NCBI RefSeq assembly: GCF_932526225.1
Contig: NC_064040.1
Span: 13,368,856-13,432,855, forward strand
DNA length: 64,000 nt
Direction: 5' to 3'
DNA from: Nematostella vectensis
Lineage: Eukaryota; Cnidaria; Anthozoa; Actiniaria; Edwardsiidae
Under the pieces are notes generated by a model. That model worked only from the letters and a program-made list of their open reading frames with translations. It ran no database searches and was not told the DNA's origin. Shown piece after piece: positions 59,223-64,000 of the stretch (positions are counted from its first letter, which is position 1; every line of letters begins with the position of its first letter). Made by a program: the position numbers and the translations under genes.

Positions 59223-59334
59223 GTAAACATTGATAGATATAATCGATCATTTTCGACCCCTTTTCGAGTATTTTGAATGGATAAAACTTGACGGTCATTT
59301 TCCGAGCACCTTACGGTTACCTGGCGACGTCGAT

Positions 59335-59699
59335 GGGGGACGTTTGGGGATTGCGGTATTGGCCTTTTTTGTACGATATTGCGTGATGTGGTGTACATGC
59401 GGTTATGTGGTATTTCAAAACACTATGAGATGCGAAATTTTGCTTTATTAACGTCGGCATTGCGGTTAAATAATTAAAACATTGCGGTTTTGCGGTGTTA
59501 ATTAGTCCTGCGGTGCGCGGGATTTGCCCGTGGTACGGGATGGTCTGGCGGGAAAAATGGAAAATGTCGGGGTGTCGCGCATGGTCTTCAAAACCTCGTC
59601 CCTCTGTGCGGAAAGCGATATTTTCTTTATTTTTTCTGCGGTATTTTTGAAAATTTTGTGCGGTATTGCGGTAATTATACATCCCAAACGTCCCCCCTC
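59335..59699. mobile_element. MITE, 365 bp, GGGGGACGTTTGGG ends
   Basis: The left end gggggacgtttggg and the right end cccaaacgtccccc are perfect inverted repeats. Both continue inwards into sequence rich in 'tgcggtatt' motifs or their complement. No transposase frame. No clear target duplication. Confidence 0.75.
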
Positions 59700-60450
59700 C
59701 TTTGATAGACAATTTGCGAGCATTTGGAAGCAGCATTTGTTTTTATTTAGGAAAAATAACCTTTGTCTAAAAGCATTCAAAATATTGTGCGGCCATGAAA
59801 ACCATTTAAAGACAAAGTGTTCAATACGTTTATTTGAGTTATACCTAAAAATATATTGTCATGGTATCCCTGTGGTATCCATTAATTAGCATAAACACAT
59901 GTGCTAGAACCCGCCATCTTGAATGGTACACACAAAGCTAGAAGCTCTATTAAAAGGTTGAGTTACCAGAACCATAACATATATTAATTCATAAGTTTTC
60001 ACACGTACCTAGATAAACGTGGTTCTGTAGTGTTTACTTAGTGTACTTTCAAACTGACAATAAATTAAATCTTTTAGTTAGCAAAAAACCCTCGAAAAAA
60101 GCAAAAAAACACATAAGATATACCAATTTCCTTTGCATTGCTATCGTCGTGGGAGTTCTTTTAAGCTAATATGGGCTTATTTCTTTCTTGTTTTTGTCTC
60201 GAAGAAGGGGGCGGGGTGTTTATTGGAAGGGGTGGCATTATAAACAGTGAGGAGTGTTATTGAGTCTCAAATGCTATTAACTAGTGTATTTTAATAAGCT
60301 TGTGTTCTTTATACATCATTCAAATCCAATCAAACAAGAATCACTTGCACTTTTGGCAAAGGGCAACGTCATTTTTTTATGCTTCTTAGGAGAAGTATTC
60401 GGCTAAGTAAAGAGCGATAACGAATATTGGAGATAGGGGTGCTTAAAGAG

Positions 60451-60650
60451 TGCTGATCAACCACTTTGTTATCTTTATAAATGAAAATACAACAGCTTAT
60501 TGGCAAGAAAACTTCAAAATAACGATCTACACGAATATTTGACATGTTATTGACGACATTGATTTAAAATATCTTGGTTACTTGTTTGATTTAGCCGATG
60601 GAAATGCTCCGTGTGACTCAAATTGGCGGCGTGATTGGCCTTCGTTAAAA
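60451..60650 (+). repeat. Dispersed repeat family A, copy 2
   Basis: Same orientation and block order as 6034-6266, with small deletions, ending in ggcggcgtgattggccttc. Confidence 0.75.
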
Positions 60651-61956
60651 GATGGCGAGTGATAGTAGAGATGGAAGGCTTAATATGCTCACTGCCTTGT
60701 GACTAAAGAACTACACGCCCTTTTCGCACATTTATAATTAGTACTTTCAAATATTTCACTTCCTTTTTTAATTCATATCAAACATATTCCCCACGGATAG
60801 TGTCCTTCGTATGCATTGCCTTATATGGGCATTGATGCCCATATTTAGAAGAGCTAAAGTTTACCCGCTCCCTGATCTCCATAAAACATGGTGAAAAATG
60901 CTGATTCCTTTCAATTTGAGACTCGAGGCAAAAATGTGTCAAAAAAACTTTATCGCTTGGTCAAATCTTTATCACACAAGTCTTGAAAAGCCCTTAGACC
61001 CAGGCCTCCAAGAGATTGGCCGAGCGAGATTTAAGGTCACCCAAATATTGATATGAAAAGCACCAAAATCACATTTTCATGTAATGTTCAACATAATCAT
61101 TTTTGTTCTTTATTATTTGTTGACATAAGTGATCAATTATTTGTGTATTTATCAATAATAAATCAAATCATTTTAATCACCTTTCACGTGCTGTCAATCG
61201 GCTGTCACATCCTGTCAATCAAGTATCAGGTGCACACAGGTCTGAGTAAACACGTTGTGTGTCGAGCTGTTCATTAATGCTTATTAATAAAGCTCAGTGC
61301 ACCTCACTATCTCCATCGTCTCCTTATATTCACTAAGGTGACTCAGAGAGTATCGAAATCACCGAAAAATAGCCGCTTATCCTTTTAATTTTCTTGAAGG
61401 TGGTAAGTGGGCCTCCATAATACAATCGCTTGACAATGGCATGATTTTTGACGTACTACTATCTAATTTTAGGTATAACTTCAAGATCTAGGCCTGATAT
61501 TCCTAAAATCGTGTACCAAGATAATTTAAATGATTTAGTAGTTTTATGATATAGCTTTGAAATGCCTACTGAACATCTAAAAGTCTAAAAAAATATTGGA
61601 ATATACCTTTAGAGTTGAAATGAATATCAAAAAAGATAAATAAAAGCATTTTTTTTCGAAAGATTGAAAATCGATTTTAACAGCTCCCAATAGATATTAT
61701 TTCAATGGAAGAACCATACATGATTACTTACATAAAGACACCAATCTATTGCTGCAAAGTTAAAAACTTCCTGTACTTTTTTTCTGATCTTTTTAAGACT
61801 ACTGATGGAAATTGCTCAATATTTTATTGCGATTCTACACAATCAACGGAGCTGCTTGTCGAGAAAATTGGATAAAAATCTCTCGGGAAGAGATCTAATC
61901 TAATTTTCGGGCTAGCTATCGATTTTCACCTTCCTATGTCATGTCAGGAGGTAACC
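60651..61956. other. Intergenic upstream of the second carbonic anhydrase
   Basis: AT-rich. No gene or repeat that I can support; it must hold the promoter of the downstream gene unless an upstream exon exists. Confidence 0.4.
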
Positions 61957-63325
61957 ATGCATGTAATGTTGGCGCTGTTTGCGGTTGTGAGTTCAGGAAT
62001 TGCTGCAGGTAGGTGGAGTTACAGGAACAGTCGATAACTGATTATTTACATTACTAGTTTGATTATGTATAACCCGGATTTGTAACAATCAACGGGATAT
62101 GTAACAACAACCGGATTTGTAACAAAAATTAATCAGATTTGTAAAAAAAATCAACCGGATTTGTGGTAACAACCCGTGAGGTTTTCAAACATCAAACCAA
62201 GTCTTCCTTGGTTTTGGTAAGTCAGGGGGGGGGGGGGGCTCTAGCGATGACGTCATCAAAATACCGTTCGGTGCATATCTTTTAGCAGATACATTGTTAG
62301 AAGGTCAAACTTGGTTTTCCTGTCCATGGAGGCAAGGGGGGTGCACTGACGAATTTACGTGACGTGACGTCATCGATGCGTCATCAATGCAATGATATGA
62401 TGATATAGGTATCTTTGAATATCCGGTTGTTGTTACATGTCCCTTTGATTGTTACAAATCCGGGTGATACCGAGAAAACCATGGGACCGGAAAGAAGCAA
62501 ACGAGGGAAGATTTTGACTCAGGACATTCTTAAAATCTCAGAATATTAAAATCCCAGTTCAGTGTAAATAGTTTTTTACGCTCTCCTTTGAGTGGGAGTC
62601 CCTCTCTCAATATTCCCCCTCCTCCTCGGGGTATTTAATAAACACTCCCTTAGGCTTTTGGCATGTTTCATTATCATTATCATTGATTGTCTATCTTCTT
62701 AAATCAATTAATTGATTTTTTTTACCAGATAATTGGGGCTATGGACCATCAAAGAGCGGAGGTGAGATGTTTTTGTGTACTTTTGCAATACTGATTCGTA
62801 TAGAAAAGATATCTTATATTATAACTAAAAAATAGCAAACGCATGACGATTTTGGATGCAAGGGAAGTTGTTCTTACTTATTTTTTCAAGCAATTGGTTT
62901 TTGAAAATCTTGATTATTGGTTATTGAAAACTTGAGGTAGGTACACTGTTAACTCCCTGTTTGTACCGATTTCACCCAAAAATAATGCATTGGTTTGTTC
63001 ACTTATGCGTATGCTTTTTGTCTTTTTACCTTCCTGCCTTTAGAACTCGTGTGAAGTGTTTTTTTCTTATTTATATAAAGGGACTAATATGATTTGGGGT
63101 ACCACGCCTATCTTCTAGTTTCCGGTCCTGACGATTGGGCTAGCGCATACCCCGAATGCAAAGGTCAAGCCCAGTCCCCTATCAATATCGTGACCAGCAA
63201 GGTAACCCGAGTATCAAGGCCTTTCCGCTACATGAAGATCAACTTCAACAATTACAATGGTGGCCTTGCATGCTTTCTCAGCAACGACGGGAAGACTTTG
63301 GACTTCAAAGTACGACAAGGCCTGG
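61957..63325 (+). CDS. Second secreted alpha carbonic anhydrase, 5' part (3 exons)
   Basis: Coding exons 61957-62008, 62729-62761, 63119-63325; the gene continues beyond the window. Exon 1 encodes a signal peptide (HVMLALFAVVSSGIAA); an in-frame ATG 21 bases earlier is possible, but the later one has the better context (aaccATG). Exon 2 gives NWGYGPSKSG. Exon 3 gives GPDDWAS, QSPINIV and LSNDGKTLDFKV, all typical of the N-terminal third of the family. The three exons have the same phases (1,1,1) as exons 1-3 of the gene at 50315, supporting tandem duplication. The residue matching proton-shuttle His64 appears to be Lys (NDGKT against NNGHS). Zinc-ligand exons are not in the window. A MITE lies in intron 1. 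Confidence 0.88.
62069..62468. mobile_element. MITE, 400 bp, with 46-bp inverted ends
   Basis: The left end ataacccggatttgtaacaa and the right end (reverse complement atcacccggatttgtaacaa) match over about 46 bp, ending in 'tgtaacaacaaccgg'. Copies of the 'ccggatttgt' motif follow the left end. It lies within intron 1 of the second carbonic anhydrase. Confidence 0.8.
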
Positions 63326-64000
63326 GTAAGAACGTGAATGTGCAAGTCGAGGTGACTAAATCAACCGGGTTTTTTTCGTTTTTTTTTTTTTATAATATTG
63401 AGATTCCTGTGAAGAAACATTGTACCCAGGGCTCTCGGTAAAATCCTCATCGTAAATATGATGACGATGCTAACAATTATGCTACAGGGACGCTAATGTA
63501 GCGTTTCTTAGCCTCCTCAGCAGGCATTACTTCTCATCGGAAAGAAAGAGCGTGTTTTTTTTCAATGAGGGATTCCTGTGGCAAATAAAGGAAAAAAATA
63601 ACACAGGTACCAGTCTCCCGCGTCCTAAAATTACAAACACAGGAATCCCGAATCTAAATAAAGGCCATTACAGACAAGAGTTGCCAGCGGTGGAGGCTTA
63701 TGATTGTTTTAAAAAATGGGTGTACGTTGATGATACGGTGAAGATGTTATGATAGCGATGATGACGGCTACGAAAATGGTGACTTTTTGCTGATGATGAC
63801 AATAAACAGTGGTATATGTATTTAGCAAACAACTACAATCCTTTTTTATAAAAACATTTTTTAGAACATCCATTATGAGATTTCACCAAATTTTAAGGAC
63901 AGGCTAAGACCATGCCGAGGCAATGATGATGTCGTTGAAAATGACGACGGTAATAGTGATGATGATAGCGCTTATACATGCGGATGATGTCTCTGGATGA
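63326..64000. other. Intron of the second carbonic anhydrase, to the window edge
   Basis: No exon with QFHxH was found before the edge, so this is read as intron 3. It includes a partial copy of dispersed repeat family B at 63845-63918 and GATGAT-rich sequence. Confidence 0.6.

Noticed and set aside
59230-59889. Open frames on both strands near 59.5 kb
   Set aside because: They overlap a MITE with GGGGGACGTTTGGG ends; no domain recognised.

Overview
This is animal nuclear DNA. It is AT-rich, with long intergenic stretches, genes split by GT-AG introns, many minisatellites, small inverted-repeat (MITE-like) elements and decayed LINEs. The gene families (secreted alpha carbonic anhydrases, single-exon divergent rhodopsin-class GPCRs, a melatonin-receptor-like GPCR and an expansin joined to chitin-binding domains) fit a cnidarian, most likely a sea anemone such as Nematostella. 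The species is inference.

Layout. 1-14 kb: no intact gene; a broken melatonin-receptor-like GPCR on the minus strand (1919-2949) among small repeats and MITE-like elements. 14.6-22 kb: two intact, convergent single-exon amine-like GPCRs (14678-15691 plus; 20881-21885 minus). Three unrelated minisatellites (39, 27/18 and 22 bp) lie head to tail just behind the first. 22-29 kb: intergenic, with a GGAT microsatellite. 29.0-40.6 kb: one ten-exon minus-strand gene, which I assembled by splice-site phase. It has a signal peptide, an expansin double-psi barrel and second domain, a six-Cys chitin-binding type 2 domain, a long acidic/His/Met-rich region and a final reduced chitin-binding domain. Its last intron is filled by a 2.6-kb 40-bp minisatellite. 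43-45 kb: the same 40-bp minisatellite recurs in the opposite orientation. 45-49 kb: two truncated LINEs and a tRNA-like remnant. 50.3-58.4 kb: an eight-exon secreted carbonic anhydrase (plus), with an antisense LINE in its largest intron. 58.4-62 kb: repeats. 61.96 kb to the right edge: the first three coding exons of a second carbonic anhydrase with the same exon phases.

The two carbonic anhydrases look like tandem duplicates for extracellular CO2/bicarbonate conversion. The expansin/chitin-binding protein looks like a secreted matrix protein. The strongest unusual signals are the expansin-chitin-binding fusion, the inverted pair of 40-bp arrays around it, the tandem duplication of two separate 5' splice junctions in the same carbonic anhydrase gene, and the paired GPCRs that share the same missing canonical residues. 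All gene models come from reading frames and splice phase only; no transcript or database was consulted.
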